A DNA stretch of 64,000 nucleotides, from assembly GCF_037975245.1 (NCBI RefSeq), contig NC_092580.1, positions 29,167,501 to 29,231,500 of the forward strand, in the 5' to 3' direction. Below are positions 50,332 through 62,067 of this stretch, piece by piece. The stretch comes from Apostichopus japonicus (Eukaryota > Echinodermata > Holothuroidea > Aspidochirotida > Stichopodidae). Each line of letters begins with the position of its first letter. The stretch's first letter is position 1. The position numbers and the translations under genes are program-made. The notes under the pieces were generated by a model. The model was given only the letters and a program-made list of their open reading frames with translations, did no database searches and was not told the origin of the DNA.

Positions 50332-51609
50332 TTAGAAAGCTGTCCGCAAACGGTTGACTCGATCTTGAAAACTTCTCCTAAAGAAGAGGACCTTGTGCAT
50401 GCCGAGACGGAAACGCATATTCATCTTCGCGTACAGGAACGGATTAACCATAGAATTAAACCAGATCAGTCGCTGTAGAATCTCCCAGATCAACCTGGGA
50501 GCTTGATAAATATGCCATGTTTGTAAGAACACCAGGATGTGGTAAGGTAACCAACATGCAGTATAGACGGTTGTTAACAGAAAGACACTTCGAGCAACAT
50601 TGGAGTGGTCCACAAGTTTAGTATTTTCTTTTCGCTTGCGTACTCTCTTTCGATAACAAACACGGCTGTCCTCGCTTCCCGTACATTGTCGTTTTTCGTA
50701 GGTGACGTATTTCACGCCGCTGTCGGTGTCATGCTCTGCGTGCTGGTTTTCATTGCCTTCGAGTCTATTTTCTGTCTCAAATCCATCGTTTATTATTGCA
50801 AACCCTCCATGATCACCTTGTGAGCTGTGCTCTGCCATCCCTGTCGTTCCTGTAGAAATTACAGATTTCAAATCTGCGTCCGTTTCTTGAGAAATCGTTC
50901 TTTTCGGGTGAGAATTCCGGAGGTTACGATTATTAAGTTTTCGATGTACCTTGAAGGCTACCGTTACATTGACTGCAACCAATAATATCAAAGGAATGAT
51001 GAAATCTAAATTTTCCAAAATGATGGACAATAACATGTTGTCTGTATTTTGAATCGCAACAAGGCATGTTGCTGACCCCCCTCTTCGAGTTGATGGACTC
51101 ATAATGTCGTTGGTCGACACCGAATATAGGATGGTGTACAACGTGGTGTAGATCCACACCAATATGACCACACCCCTCGCAATGGTGTGATTCTGTAATC
51201 TCTTGTATCTTAGCACATCGGATATCAGCCATAATCGATCGATACTGATAACAATGACAGTCACAACAGACATGTAAATCACAAAGTAGTGCATCGATAA
51301 CCACGCAGCACAGAAGATATCACCGAATGGCCAGGAACCAATAGCCAAAGTTAAGAAATCCACTACCATCACAATCGATCCCACTAAAACATCCGATATC
51401 GACAAATTCAGGATAAAGATATTTGCAACGCTATTTCGAACGAAATCGTTGAGGACGTAGGATGCTATGACGACGATATTGCCGCCAATTGTAGTCAGTA
51501 ACACAATCGCATAACACACCAAGAACATATTCCAAAGAACTGGATGTGTCGAGTCTTGCCTTGGCGTTGTGAGATCTTGTGACATGTAAGAGCTGTTCAT
51601 AATATCCAT
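50332..51609 (-). CDS. Rhodopsin-class GPCR, aminergic-like orphan, copy D
   Basis: 425 aa from the ATG at 51609. It keeps every landmark of copies A and B, with His107 in TM3, DRL, CWLPY and NPFLY. Copy-specific changes include Asn in LWNMFLVC and Val in GGNIVVIA (TM1), Ser in FVRNSVAN (before TM2), Ile in IIPLILLV (TM5) and His in RLGMHKVLFF after TM7. No indels or stops. As with the others, the gene is intronless, convergent with the TIMP gene, and the ligand is unknown. Confidence 0.93.
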   Translation of the reverse strand: MDIMNSSYMSQDLTTPRQDSTHPVLWNMFLVCYAIVLLTTIGGNIVVIASYVLNDFVRNSVANIFILNLSISDVLVGSIVMVVDFLTLAIGSWPFGDIFCAAWLSMHYFVIYMSVVTVIVISIDRLWLISDVLRYKRLQNHTIARGVVILVWIYTTLYTILYSVSTNDIMSPSTRRGGSATCLVAIQNTDNMLLSIILENLDFIIPLILLVAVNVTVAFKVHRKLNNRNLRNSHPKRTISQETDADLKSVISTGTTGMAEHSSQGDHGGFAIINDGFETENRLEGNENQHAEHDTDSGVKYVTYEKRQCTGSEDSRVCYRKRVRKRKENTKLVDHSNVARSVFLLTTVYTACWLPYHILVFLQTWHIYQAPRLIWEILQRLIWFNSMVNPFLYAKMNMRFRLGMHKVLFFRRSFQDRVNRLRTAF

Positions 51610-52145
51610 CTTCGTAATAAATTCGTTTGGTGGCGAGAGGCGGCTGTATAACAGTAAACAAGTTTCCGTTTCGATCAAATCAAAATAAAGCAGAATATAG
51701 AAGAATAAATTCTAGTCATTTGCAGTAAAGTTAAAAAGTTTTGAATTCTTAACGATGAAAACATACAGTATTCCGTGAATAAATTTAAATATCTCCTCCT
51801 TAAGAAAAGATATACTCTTACTGAATGACGCTATTTTCTCTTAGAACAAAACTCACTCGCTAATATTATGCAAATATATAGATATACCAAGCTTCGTGTC
51901 CCGTTTTTTTATCGACCGTTTTCCTAGTTAATATCTCTTTCTCTCTCGCTTCATCTCTCTTCACCTTACTCTCTTACTCTCTCGCTTTCTTTGGAGGTAA
52001 CTAATGAAGTGAACATATATATCAAAGATGCTTCTTGGCATGTAAACTTGATCTGCCTTAATGCACTGAAATCCGTATTCATACACTTACCATTCACCTG
52101 TTCACATGATCAGGAGTGACTTTGTGATTGGACAGAATGTGATTA

Positions 52146-52153
52146 CTTAAAAC
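52146..52153. repeat. Left target-site duplication of MITE
   Basis: CTTAAAAC, repeated at 52513-52520. Units A and B have one uninterrupted copy at this place. Confidence 0.85.
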
Positions 52154-52512
52154 CAGGGGCGTAGAAAGGTACTTTTGAGTGGGGGGGGGGGCTCAAGACT
52201 GATTGCCGGCCTGGGGGAGGGGTCTAATCGAGGGATTTTTTTTTGCATTTCCAGGTGGCCTAAGATGCAATTTGGTGCAATATAGCACACTTCAACACCC
52301 ACTCCATTTTGTAAATAATTTTGCATTTTCACCTGGCCTTAGATGCAATTTGGTGCTCCAAATGAGATTTTTTTTCTCATTTGGAAATGAAAAAGGGGTT
52401 TTCTGACTTGCGGAGCGGGGGGGGGGGGGCGGAATGATACTTCCGCCCCACCATATTTTTCACTGGGGGGCTGGCGCCTCCAGCCCCCCCCCCCCCGGTT
52501 CCTACGCCCTTG
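52154..52512. mobile_element. hAT-type MITE, 359 bp
   Basis: The left end CAGGGGCGTAG and right end CTACGCCCTTG are 11-bp inverted repeats with one mismatch, and the insertion duplicated 8 bp of target. Both traits fit non-autonomous hAT elements. It has no coding capacity and carries several long G- and C-runs that could pair with each other. It exists only in unit D, so it arrived after the units split. Confidence 0.85.
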
Positions 52513-52520
52513 CTTAAAAC
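52513..52520. repeat. Right target-site duplication of MITE
   Basis: Second CTTAAAAC, followed by AAACGTATTTGCG, which continues the uninterrupted site of the other units. Confidence 0.85.
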
Positions 52521-53900
52521 AAACGTATTTGCGAAGATGCTGTAAAGGAAAAAAACTTTGGATGGAGGTCAGTTTGGAATTATATTGAATACGGTTATAT
52601 ATTTAACAATAAAAAATTGTTTCCCTTCAGTTTATTGACAATTTAATTGTTCAAAACATTGATAAATATACCATACTTTATAATTTAGAAATACATAAAA
52701 ACGTCATACATTATATATAGAAAAACAACATCATGTTTATTTGAGACGGCAATGAATGAATAATCGTTGTAAAAAAAGTGAGAGAAAAAACTATTGACTC
52801 TGCCCTATATATGCAGATGCCGTATAACTAGGCTACGTAGACTGGATGTTATGTTAAACATTTCGAAAATGGTAAACGATTTGATCTATTGCCTTGTCTC
52901 TACATCGAAGATTTAAGTCCTATTTCGTAACGTATTTACACTTTAAGTTTCAGGTTTCTTCAATCTACTTGTTTACATCATTATTTGGAATAATAAGAAA
53001 TGACTTGTGCAGGTGAAGGTTATCTTCATTTCTTTATATGAGAGTTAAGTTTAGAATGACATCGACAACGTTGATCAAAATTGCAAATTTGAAAGCCGCT
53101 TCTTATAGTTTCAATTTATTTCCGTGAATTTGATTAGTTCGATATCCGTTTTGATTTTTCGGTTCGTGTGCGTATAACTCATCCTTTTATTTCGATCGAT
53201 TATGTATTAATTATTTGCAATCGTCAGCTTTACAATATGAGCAATGTATAAATACGAGTGGAGTCTGATTCATTATTCTAGGTCCTAATTCGAGTCCCTG
53301 GTTATGTTGAGTGCGTATAGTCAAATTTCGATTAGATTCAGTCTTTTGGAAACTGTTTTAAAAGTATAGTATTTCCGATTAGGGTTTATAACTCCACTCA
53401 TATGAAACTAGTCGATAGAAGAAGACGAAATTAAGCGCAAAATACAAACCAAAATCTAAATTTGTTTTGTTTTTTTTTTCATATAAGAACGATATAAGTC
53501 TTTGATAATGAATATCACGCGACTAAAGCATTTGCTGAGAAATCGACAAGGACGTTACAGGTAGGACATGATTTGACTTAGTCGGCTATTCAAAGGGTTG
53601 AAGTTTTACAATGGAAAGTACAGGGATAGGAGTGGGAGAAGAATTTTTTCTTGGGGGGGGGGGGGTTGCTTTCACCTTTCATGGGCAATTGTTGACATAG
53701 CCCCTGGATTATGAGTTTAGGTAATAATTAATGTTTTTTACCCGCCAAACTTTAATATTCCGTTGATTGTTGTAACATTACTCCCGATATTAAGTATTTA
53801 GTACAATTGTCAATCATATACGATATATTGAGCCGAACAAGATCGTGCTGTTACTATTCTTATTCAAAAAATCTGCTAGAAAAGATAGAACTATTTTTAT
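52521..53900. other. 5' region of GPCR D
   Basis: No gene is seen. Conserved with the upstream regions of the other two GPCR genes; a poly-G run lies near 53656. The CT-rich tract (51932-51993) lies nearer to the gene. Confidence 0.5.
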
Positions 53901-53954
53901 ATAGAAAATACAATTATGAAGTTTTCATTGTTCAACTCTGATAACAAAATTTAA
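53900..53954 (+). mobile_element. Left part of unit LINE (unit D), interrupted
   Basis: The CAACTCTGATAACAAAATTTAA segment equals 27765-27790 in unit B. The LINE resumes at 56226 after the Penelope-like insertion. Confidence 0.6.
53943..53954. repeat. Left target-site duplication of Penelope-like element
   Basis: AACAAAATTTAA, repeated at 56214-56225; a single copy is found at this place in units A and B. Confidence 0.75.
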
Positions 53955-56213
53955 GTCAAACTCTCCTCTCCGCAGAACACACGACAACCTTCCAAAAGAT
54001 GAGCGTACAGCACTCTCCTCACTGATGTCTCGCAGTGACATTATCATCAAGCCAGCCGACAAAGTTCAGTTCTGCAGTTGTCATCCAGGATCGATAGGAT
54101 TACATCAAGGAAGCCATGCGTCTTCTCTCCAACAGCGATATTTACACTCTTCTTGATTCTGATCCCACAGTTATTTTCTCCCAGCAGATAAAACAGACCA
54201 TCACTGATATACCAGCGGAACCAGCAGATCTCTAAGAATGCTGTTTCTTTCCTTTCTCCCACAGACTGTAAGGCAGCCAGGATTTATTTTCTGCCCAAAA
54301 TTCACAAGCCTTGTAACCCTGGTAGGCCTATCATCTCAGGCAATGGGTCCCCCACCGAGAAGATATCCTTGTTTGTGGACCACTTCATCAAACCTCTAGT
54401 TCCTCAGATTAACTCTCACATCCATGACACTCCAGATTTCCTCAGGAAACTTGAAGATATCAAGAACCAAATCCCTAGTACAGCCATCATCGGTACTCTC
54501 GACGTCACTTCTCTTTACACTTATATCCCTCATGCTGAAGGTATCTCAGCCACGTGTGCAGCCCTGTCTTAGAAGGTCCACCCTTGTCCACCAATCTCTG
54601 ACATCAAAGTTCTCATGCAACAGGTTCTCACCAAAAACAACTTCATGTTCATGGACAAGCATTACCTTCAAAGACACGGGACTGCCATGGGTACCAGGAT
54701 GGCTCCTTCCTTTGCTTGACGGTTTATGTCTAGCCTTGAAGAACGCATGCTCAGTACAGCTCCCTGCCGTCCTCTTATCTGGTGGCGCTACATTGATGAC
54801 ATCTTTTTCGTGTGGACCAGTGATGAGGATAGCCTGCTCACCTTCATCAATCACATGAATTCTTTCCACAGCACCATCTAATTCACCTCTGATAACTCTC
54901 TCGATGTGACTGTTCGCAAGGAACATGGTTCTCTCTCGACAGACTTATACACCAAGCCCAAAGACACACACCAGTATCTCCATTCTTCAAGCTGTCATCC
55001 CCGTCACTGCAAGTCTGGAATTGCCTACAGTCACGCACTTCGACTTCGTCGCATTTGCTCTAACAATTCCTCTTTCATTCGCCATACAGATGCTTTGGAA
55101 AAACACCTTACTGCCAGGTGCTAAAGTGCCAGAAGGGTGCGTGAAGCCATTCAGAGAGTCCGCTCCCTTTCCAGATCATCTACTTTGGCAGTGAAGAACA
55201 AAAAGGGACGAGATTGCGACAACAAGCTCCCCCTGGTTGTTACTTGCCACCCAAATCTTCCTCCTCTTCAGCAAATCACCTCTAACAACCACAACATTCT
55301 CCTCACTTCAGATAGACTCAAACGAGCCGTCCCTGAAAAAAAAAACCATCATCGCCTACAGACGATCCCGCAACTTACGAGACCTTCTTGTGCGTGCTGC
55401 TGTTCCACCTCTAACTTCTAACCCTACACCCATTCAGCATGGTACTTTCAAATGTGATCGTACTTCGAGATGCATCATCTGCAGCCACCACATTGTTGAA
55501 TCCAATTTCATCACCAGCCACAGTATGCAACTCACACACAAGACTAAGGGTCACATCACTTGCACAACCACTAATGTCACATATCTGATCTCTTGTAGAG
55601 TTTGCGGCATCCAGTATGTTGGCGAAACCAAAACCACCCTCAAGAAGTGATTCTATGGTCACAGATCTACAGTCAACACCATGAAGACTGAGACCCCAGT
55701 TGGAGAACACTTTAACCTTCCCAACCATACCATTAACGACATGTCCCTATAGGGGATTGAATCCTTAGGTAGCCGTCCTGAGTACGAATCAGCAGAGAGA
55801 GGCTGTGTATTCAACGCCTTCGCACCATTCAACCTCATGGGCTCAACATTCAGGAAGGACATGACTAACTTTTCTTCTGTCCCCCTCCTTCTCCCCTGGT
55901 TCCGCCCACATCACTCCTCTTCTCATAGCTCTCTGCCACTGTCTTTGTCCTTCTCCAGTTTATTCCCTACCCCCTTCCCTTAATTCCCTCTTTGTCCCTC
56001 CACTGTTTATCTCCTATACCACTCCTCTTCCCTTGTTGGTTTCTTTCTTTCTTCTCTCCATCCCTTGTCTACTAATCCTCTTTGTGTTCACCATGCTCAT
56101 TACCTGTCTGTATTCTGTGCGTGTTTTTTCCCCGTCTGTTACTGTTACTTGTAATTTAGCCTTTGAAGAAGATCCTACTAGGATCAAAACGTCAGGCCAA
56201 CATACTTTTACAC
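53955..56213 (+). mobile_element. Penelope-like element with RT and GIY-YIG endonuclease regions, degenerate
   Basis: Reading across several frames gives FLPKIHKP and NPGRPIISGNG (54280-54340), TLDVTSLYTYIPHAEGI (RT motif A, about 54490-54545), QRHGTAMGTRMAPSFA (about 54670), WWRYIDDIFFVW (motif C, about 54782-54815), and a C-terminal GIY-YIG domain with TYLISCRVCGIQYVGETKTT (about 55578-55640) and GHRS. The RT plus GIY-YIG order is the hallmark of Penelope-like elements. Stops are at 54568-54570, 54718-54720, 54880-54882, 55123-55125 and 55648-55650, with frameshifts near 54060 and 54230. The 3' end has the same GAAGAAGATCC motif as the fragment in unit A. A 12-bp target-site duplication flanks it. 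Confidence 0.88.
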
Positions 56214-56225
56214 AACAAAATTTAA
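56214..56225. repeat. Right target-site duplication of Penelope-like element
   Basis: Second AACAAAATTTAA, then the LINE continues. Confidence 0.75.
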
Positions 56226-57880
56226 CCTAAAGGGCTTATTGCGACGAGACTTAATCATGTGATATCTTCTGCTCTAATGCAGTTCGGATCCAAGCTGGTT
56301 TTATGGTAAATATCGATTTATTGGGGAAAATGTTCGTTTTGTTTTAGATCTCATCGATCATCAGTGTCATCGCATCCAAAATGATTGGCATCATTTTTGT
56401 TTTTGGATTTTTGTTGAAAAGGCTTTCAATACAATTGAATGGAACTTTATTAATAAATGTCTGCATTTTGTTGGTTTTTAGGAGAGCTGAACGAACTTGG
56501 GCAAGAACCCTTTACTCTAACAAGTCAGGTAGAGAGCTTTGAACAATGTTTCTTTCTTGAGTGGATATTAAATAAGTTGTAGAGTTCGTCAATATTACAT
56601 GTCGTTTGAGCCCCTATCGTTTAATTTTAGTTGTCAAGCTGTTAACTCTGAGCGTCATCGACCCCCCCCCCCCCCACGCCCTGGGAAATACCATTCCTCC
56701 CTGAAGAGATGAAAAATCTTACAGTTTATGGATGACACTGTCATTTTCTTGGATGTCATTTTTGATGCTCTTCGTCTATGCTATTATTCGTATGTGCCTA
56801 AAATCCTCTTCGAGTTTAAAGGTTAATTATGGCAAGTCGCTTCTCTTTCCTTTAGGTGGCTAATTTAATATAAAAAAGACCTTACTTTCAAAACATCTTT
56901 AACTTGAAATAGACTACTGGTTTTGTATCCTTCTCAAGAATTACTTTTTCGAACAACAGTGCTAATTTATTTAGCTTCAATTAACTGCATGCCAACTTTT
57001 TTTGCCTTAAGTAATTACTTCATATTTAACTCTCCAATTAACAGGATTAATATCGTAAATTTTTTACCGTTGTATGAATTAGTTTTTAATTCAGATCCTT
57101 TCGGGTTCACCATAATGTCTTTCTCGAAAACGCTCGACATTATTTGATCTAGTTTAATTTATAGCTCGTTAGCCTGATAAAAAAATTAAGCGTAATACCA
57201 TGTTGTTCAATGCTCTCGATATGGGTGGGGCTAAGGGCGATACATCTTCATTCCTTGTTTTAAGTTTAAAGTGTCCTTGGGTGAAACGGTATTTAGATAC
57301 TATAACACAAATGATTGGAAACTCTATTTTCTTCTTTTTTTCTTATTTCCATTTGAAAAAGTATGGCGTTTCTCTGTTGTTTAATTGTATTTTTGAGAAA
57401 GGAAGATATTACCGTTGATAATCATTATATTTCTGATGTGTGTGTTGCGCCTGCGCAAGTTTCGCTCTTCGAAGACCTGAAAATATTTATATACATTTTA
57501 TAAAAGTAAATAAGAACACTATTTACTGTAAATGTTATAACATAGAAAAAGATGCCCTTTAAGTCAGAGATCTCCTCGACCACTACAATCGTCCTTTGGT
57601 CATACCCTTCTGTTACATGCTTTTGTCACTTCCTGCTTTGGTGGCAAAATGTTCTCTGAAATACTTTCCCATTTTTACTTTTTTTTGGTGGTTTGCTGTT
57701 CTGCTCTCCGTCGAAGTTGGAGGAATAGTTTGCGTATCGATATTGAAGAGACTTTAAGATACTCTCTTTGTGGTTTTATTAGCACTTCCGCCTGCCCAAG
57801 AATTATAATATTATCACAATTAGGTCAAGTAGTTACTCACCCTCCTACAACCCATTAAAAAGTGGAATCAAATGTTTCAG
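56226..57880 (+). mobile_element. Degenerate L1/Tx1-type LINE, main part (unit D)
   Basis: Continues the piece at 53900-53954. It holds RLNHVIS-like, KYRFIGENVRFVLDLIDH, VEKAFNTIEWNFIN, MDDT and SWRNSLRIDIEET-like segments over several frames, with the C-run at about 56660 that also occurs in units B and C. It ends abruptly at the unit E junction, within the KSGIKCFS region. Confidence 0.8.
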
Positions 57881-58207
57881 TTATCATATTGTAAAATGCT
57901 ATTTGGAAGATAATTTGAATATAGATTTGATCTTAGAGAACTTTTAAAATTTATTTAAAAAAAGAAAGTATATAAAAAAAGAACGGAAGATAGAACGATG
58001 AAAGAGGAAATTGACAGCTTTCTGTGATGCAAATATACCACATAGGTTTAAAATAGAGAGGTGTCTTCTATATTAATTTCCCATTTTATGTTGTTCATTT
58101 GTTTATTTATTCAGTCATTAATTAATTCATTCATTCATTCATTTATCATGCATACATTCATGGATTAGATCGTAACATAAAGACTTGATACTTATCGATC
58201 CATACAG
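57881..58207. other. Unit D/E junction
   Basis: The LINE jumps to TTGTAAAATGCTATTTGGAAG, which matches the start of the recombinase remnant (2359). This lasts only about 40 bases, followed by about 270 bases not found elsewhere in the window, with an ATTCATTC repeat near 58125. The THAP remnant, most of the recombinase remnant and the foldback are missing from unit E. Confidence 0.65.
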
Positions 58208-58647
58208 TTGTAGTTTAAAACAGGCCTTTTAGTTAACAATTAGTAAACCTTGGAAATGATAAACGTGCTTTCGACCGACCTTGCCATTAAATGTTGTAAC
58301 CCTTTAGAGATAAGAATAGACAATAACAAAAATGCTAATATGGTGATAACAAATATATACATTTCTGACTAAATGACAAATGCGTCACACAAACACTACA
58401 AGATGCGTATATTTAGCCAGCTTGTTAGACACTATTCAAGGTTGTACGTGATTTCAAATCAATGTTCGGCCTAACATTTTACCATTCTACTTTTAACATG
58501 AAAAGTGAAGGAAAAAAATAATTTATATAAGCGCTGAGCGTTATCGAAATTTTCCTACATCTGTGAAAGCATCGATCGTTGAAGTGTAGTTGATGCACAG
58601 AATCAAAGGTAATTCGAAAACCTTTCGATCAAACTAGATCAAACAAA
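58208..58647 (+). promoter_or_regulatory. 5' flank of TIMP-like gene E
   Basis: Conserved with the last 430 bases of the flanks of A to D, so the shared core of any promoter should lie here. The upstream CRE-like site of the other copies is absent. Confidence 0.45.
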
Positions 58648-58934
58648 ATGGCTGTTCGTATTCTTTGTATGATCTGCATACTATTTTTCGGTGTATCTGT
58701 TGTTAATTGTTGCAGCTGTGCGAGTCCCCCATCAAAACATCAGCAGTTTTGCAATTCCAATATTGGTAAGTATACTTCACCAGCTATTAATTTATCATTA
58801 ATGTTGTTTTTATTGTTGTTTTCGTAACATTTATTGCTGATGTTGATGATGATGATGATTGTGGTGGTCATGATGATGATGTTGATGATGATGTTGTTGA
58901 CGATGATGATGGTGATGGTGATGATGATGATGAT

Positions 58935-58966
<32 letters not shown>

Positions 58967-61900
58967 CGATGACGATGATGATGCATTGAACCAGTAGCAA
59001 TTTATGTTATGTACGATGGTATATGAAACATTCTTAACATTTAACATAGCATTGCTTCTTGTGACGCGAACAGCATGTATAGGCTGTTTCATGGAAACAT
59101 TAGAAAGGGAGTAAATGTAAAGAATTAGGGGAGAAAAAGAATTCACAACTTCGTACTGTTATAAATGGCATAATTTCATTGACACAACAGCTCCCGTAGG
59201 GTGAAATTCAACTACGTTATATATCCTCCTTCACAGAGCAAGATTTGTATGTTATAGACTTTTGCAGGAGTTGTTAATGACAGGAATCTAAATAATGAAA
59301 GCTAAATTGTACAAATGATTAGCTTCCTTCTCGAAATTACTAATGGCTTAAAACTTGTTGCACGGATTTTCGAAAGGATGATATCCTTTCAAAGGTAAAT
59401 TCCGATGTCTGGATTTCATTTCTTTTAGGAAACTGCTGAATATTTCCGCATCTCTAGGTCAAAACCATATGGTCATAACGTTTTGTATCCCGTCGATATC
59501 ATGAGTTTTTTATCATTAAATTTGTTCATATATGGATATTTTGGCATCTGGCAACAGCGTATTGAATGACGTTATTATGTCAATTAAACGGAACATAATA
59601 TGTGTTTGTTTTTCTTCTATATAATAAACAAATCATTTTTAAACAGAATAAAATAATATTTCTATCAATTGTAACATTTTGAGGACATTTTAAATGCAAT
59701 GAACATTGTGATTTATAAGCAAACAATACAAATGTATCAGATTTTAAAAAAATAAACAAAACCAAAAACATTATTATATAAAAGTATAGCTTACTTTGGA
59801 AAGCATTTATCATGGTAATATCGCACATAATTTACTTTGAGTCAATTCAGGAGTAAGAGGGGAGAAGGGGGAGGGGAAGGGGAGGAGGGAGAATAGCCAT
59901 TCACACTACGTTGTATTTAGTTGATCGTATCTAGAAATAGGAACAATATATTGATATGGCGTTTTCAAATAACATTTTGGATTTGTTTATCTTCAAAACA
60001 ATAGCTATATTGTCTGCAAGCTGAACATCCAATTCAGATATGGCATTTAAGTAACATTGTGGACTTGTTTCCCTTCAAAGCAAGAGTCAAATAGTTTGAT
60101 CATAGCTGAATATCCTACTTTATACATTTTATCGAGCATTCAACACGCATGTCGATCCTATACCCTGTCAAATTAGATTAAGAGAGATAAAAAAAAACAA
60201 TGTTAGCTTTAACAGCTTCTGGTATAGCTTTGACGGTAGCTTTGATAAGGTTCAACCGTCGATATGTGAGAAATAACGGTGGAGATCGCACAGCAATCAT
60301 CCCCATTATGTTTCTCAATGATAAAGACCATGTTTTAAGCCCCCCTCCCCCATCTATCCAAAATCAAATTAAATCTAGTTTAAATACTCATTGTGCATCC
60401 TTTTGTTTCAATGAGATATTAATATATGCATTGTTTTTCGTTCCTTTTTTATTTCTCGGCAGTTGTGTTAGCTTATGTTTATAACGCTGTCGTCCAACCC
60501 GCGGGCAAATTCTACAAGGAGTATGACGCAGTAGTTTACAGCGTTAAGAGAGACAAAGATGGCGTAATCCCTAACGATGATTCTGATTTCTTCTTTGTCA
60601 AAATCATAACTGGTTCGAACAGCGGTTTATGTGAAGTCCCCATTGAATTTCAAAATTCATATCTGTTCTCCGGTAAGATTTAAATATGTTATTAATAATT
60701 AAAGGTCACGTGTCTTCCCGTTTGCTCAAACAAATATCATTGCAGTTTGACGGCAGTGCATGCTATATTTTCGTACCTTTTCGAGCACGTGCGTTCGCAA
60801 TGTACATCTCTGGTTGTTCGTAGCTACCGTACAGCTAATTACTACCAAATGACTTCATGCAAATTTGTAAGTCGTGATGCATTGTTGTAAAAACAAAATG
60901 AAAAAAGTTGGAGCGCTAGTAATGTTTCTAGAGCTGTTAAGGTTTTCAAGGTACCAACTTTTAAGTATACTATAATTCTGTGTAATGCTCCTTTAAACTT
61001 AAATGAGACGATGATGTCGGCTTCTCAGTGCAGACCTAAATGTTGATGTTGACCTATATATTGCTTTATATATTATAATAGCTGTACCCAAACATGTTCT
61101 TTTAACTTCATCTACACAACGGAGCACCCTTGGGTGACTTTAAACACCACTTGCCTTTTCTTTTCTTTTTTAAATTAATATTTTGTAAACATACAGTATC
61201 ATTTCATACCATGAAAGTCTTGCGCTGCATCTGAGAAACTGACCTGAATGGTTTGTGTTTTAGACTATATAGCCTTGTCACTTTTATTGATGTGCTGCCA
61301 ATGTTTAAAGAGGAAAAATTAAACATTTGGCTATATATATATACTATAACCTGGAGTAATAGCAGTGCTATTAATCGGTCTGTATCGTATCACTATATAT
61401 AAAATAAAATCAAGTTTGTGCCTGAAGTCGCCCTTTTAAAGGATGAATTTGAAGAAATAAAAAACTTGATATTTTATCACACTTTATGTCATCGCTAAGT
61501 TTAGACTTTTACTATACTAGCTAGCATACTAACAGGTACCGTAGTACAACAGGGGACACAGTGGGCCGGGCTAGCTAACAAACATGTAACAAACAAAATA
61601 AACAATAGGAACAACACTTATTTCTGATTCAAATTTGTTAGGATTATCAACTTGGTAACCCCCCCTCCCCCCTGTTTCCCTCCCCTCCTCTACACGCCTT
61701 CTACTCCACCACTCCAACTCCTTCATACGTAACAGCTCATTTACCTTTAAACAAATCCGTCGTTTTTACAAAGTCTGTTGTATCATTTCCCATTATGTTT
61801 ATTTTTTGTTCTATTATCATTTCTGATTTTCTCTTCAACAGCTTCTTCATTGGATTACAGCCAAGATCTACCCTCGATGCGCGTGTTTAGTTGTGGTTGG

Positions 61901-62005
61901 AATACGAACACAAGGTGGCTTTCTTCATGGGACCTGTATGGTATCGACAACTGGACGTGTATGTCGACGAGTACTTCAATTCCAGTCAGTTTCTTTCCCA
62001 TTTAA
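58648..62005 (+). CDS. TIMP/tensilin-like secreted N-TIMP (NTR) protein, copy E
   Basis: Exons 58648-58765, 60463-60672 and 61842-62005 give 163 aa with phase-1 introns. Mature start C-S-C-ASPPSKHQQF-C. Exon 2 is five codons longer than in B to D, like copy A: AVVQPAGKFYKEYDAVVYS, IPNDDSDFFF, TGSNSGLCEVPIEF. This is nearer to a usual TIMP spacing. Exon 3 reads SCGWNTNTRWLSSWDL and DNWTC with an NWT sequon. The tail (MSTSTSIPVSFFPI) is unlike both other tail types. Six N-domain Cys, no C-terminal TIMP domain. It is the most divergent copy, so it may be the oldest paralogue of the array; that is inference. Confidence 0.87.
58840..58982 (+). repeat. (GAT)n/(GAC)n microsatellite in intron 1, copy E
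   Basis: The shortest of the five tracts, about 140 bases. Confidence 0.95.
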
Positions 62006-62061
62006 GGTGGAAAAATTGCAATTTACAAGAAATAACCAAAGGAGGTCGCTGTTCCCATTTA

Positions 62062-62067
62062 AATAAA
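62062..62067 (+). terminator. Polyadenylation signal, TIMP-like gene E
   Basis: AATAAA about 57 bases after the stop at 62005, same context as copies C and D. Confidence 0.5.

Noticed and set aside
60200-60484. 94-codon frame overlapping exon 2 of copy E as a separate gene
   Set aside because: It runs through the splice acceptor in another frame than the TIMP exon, and the matching frames in other copies stop early.
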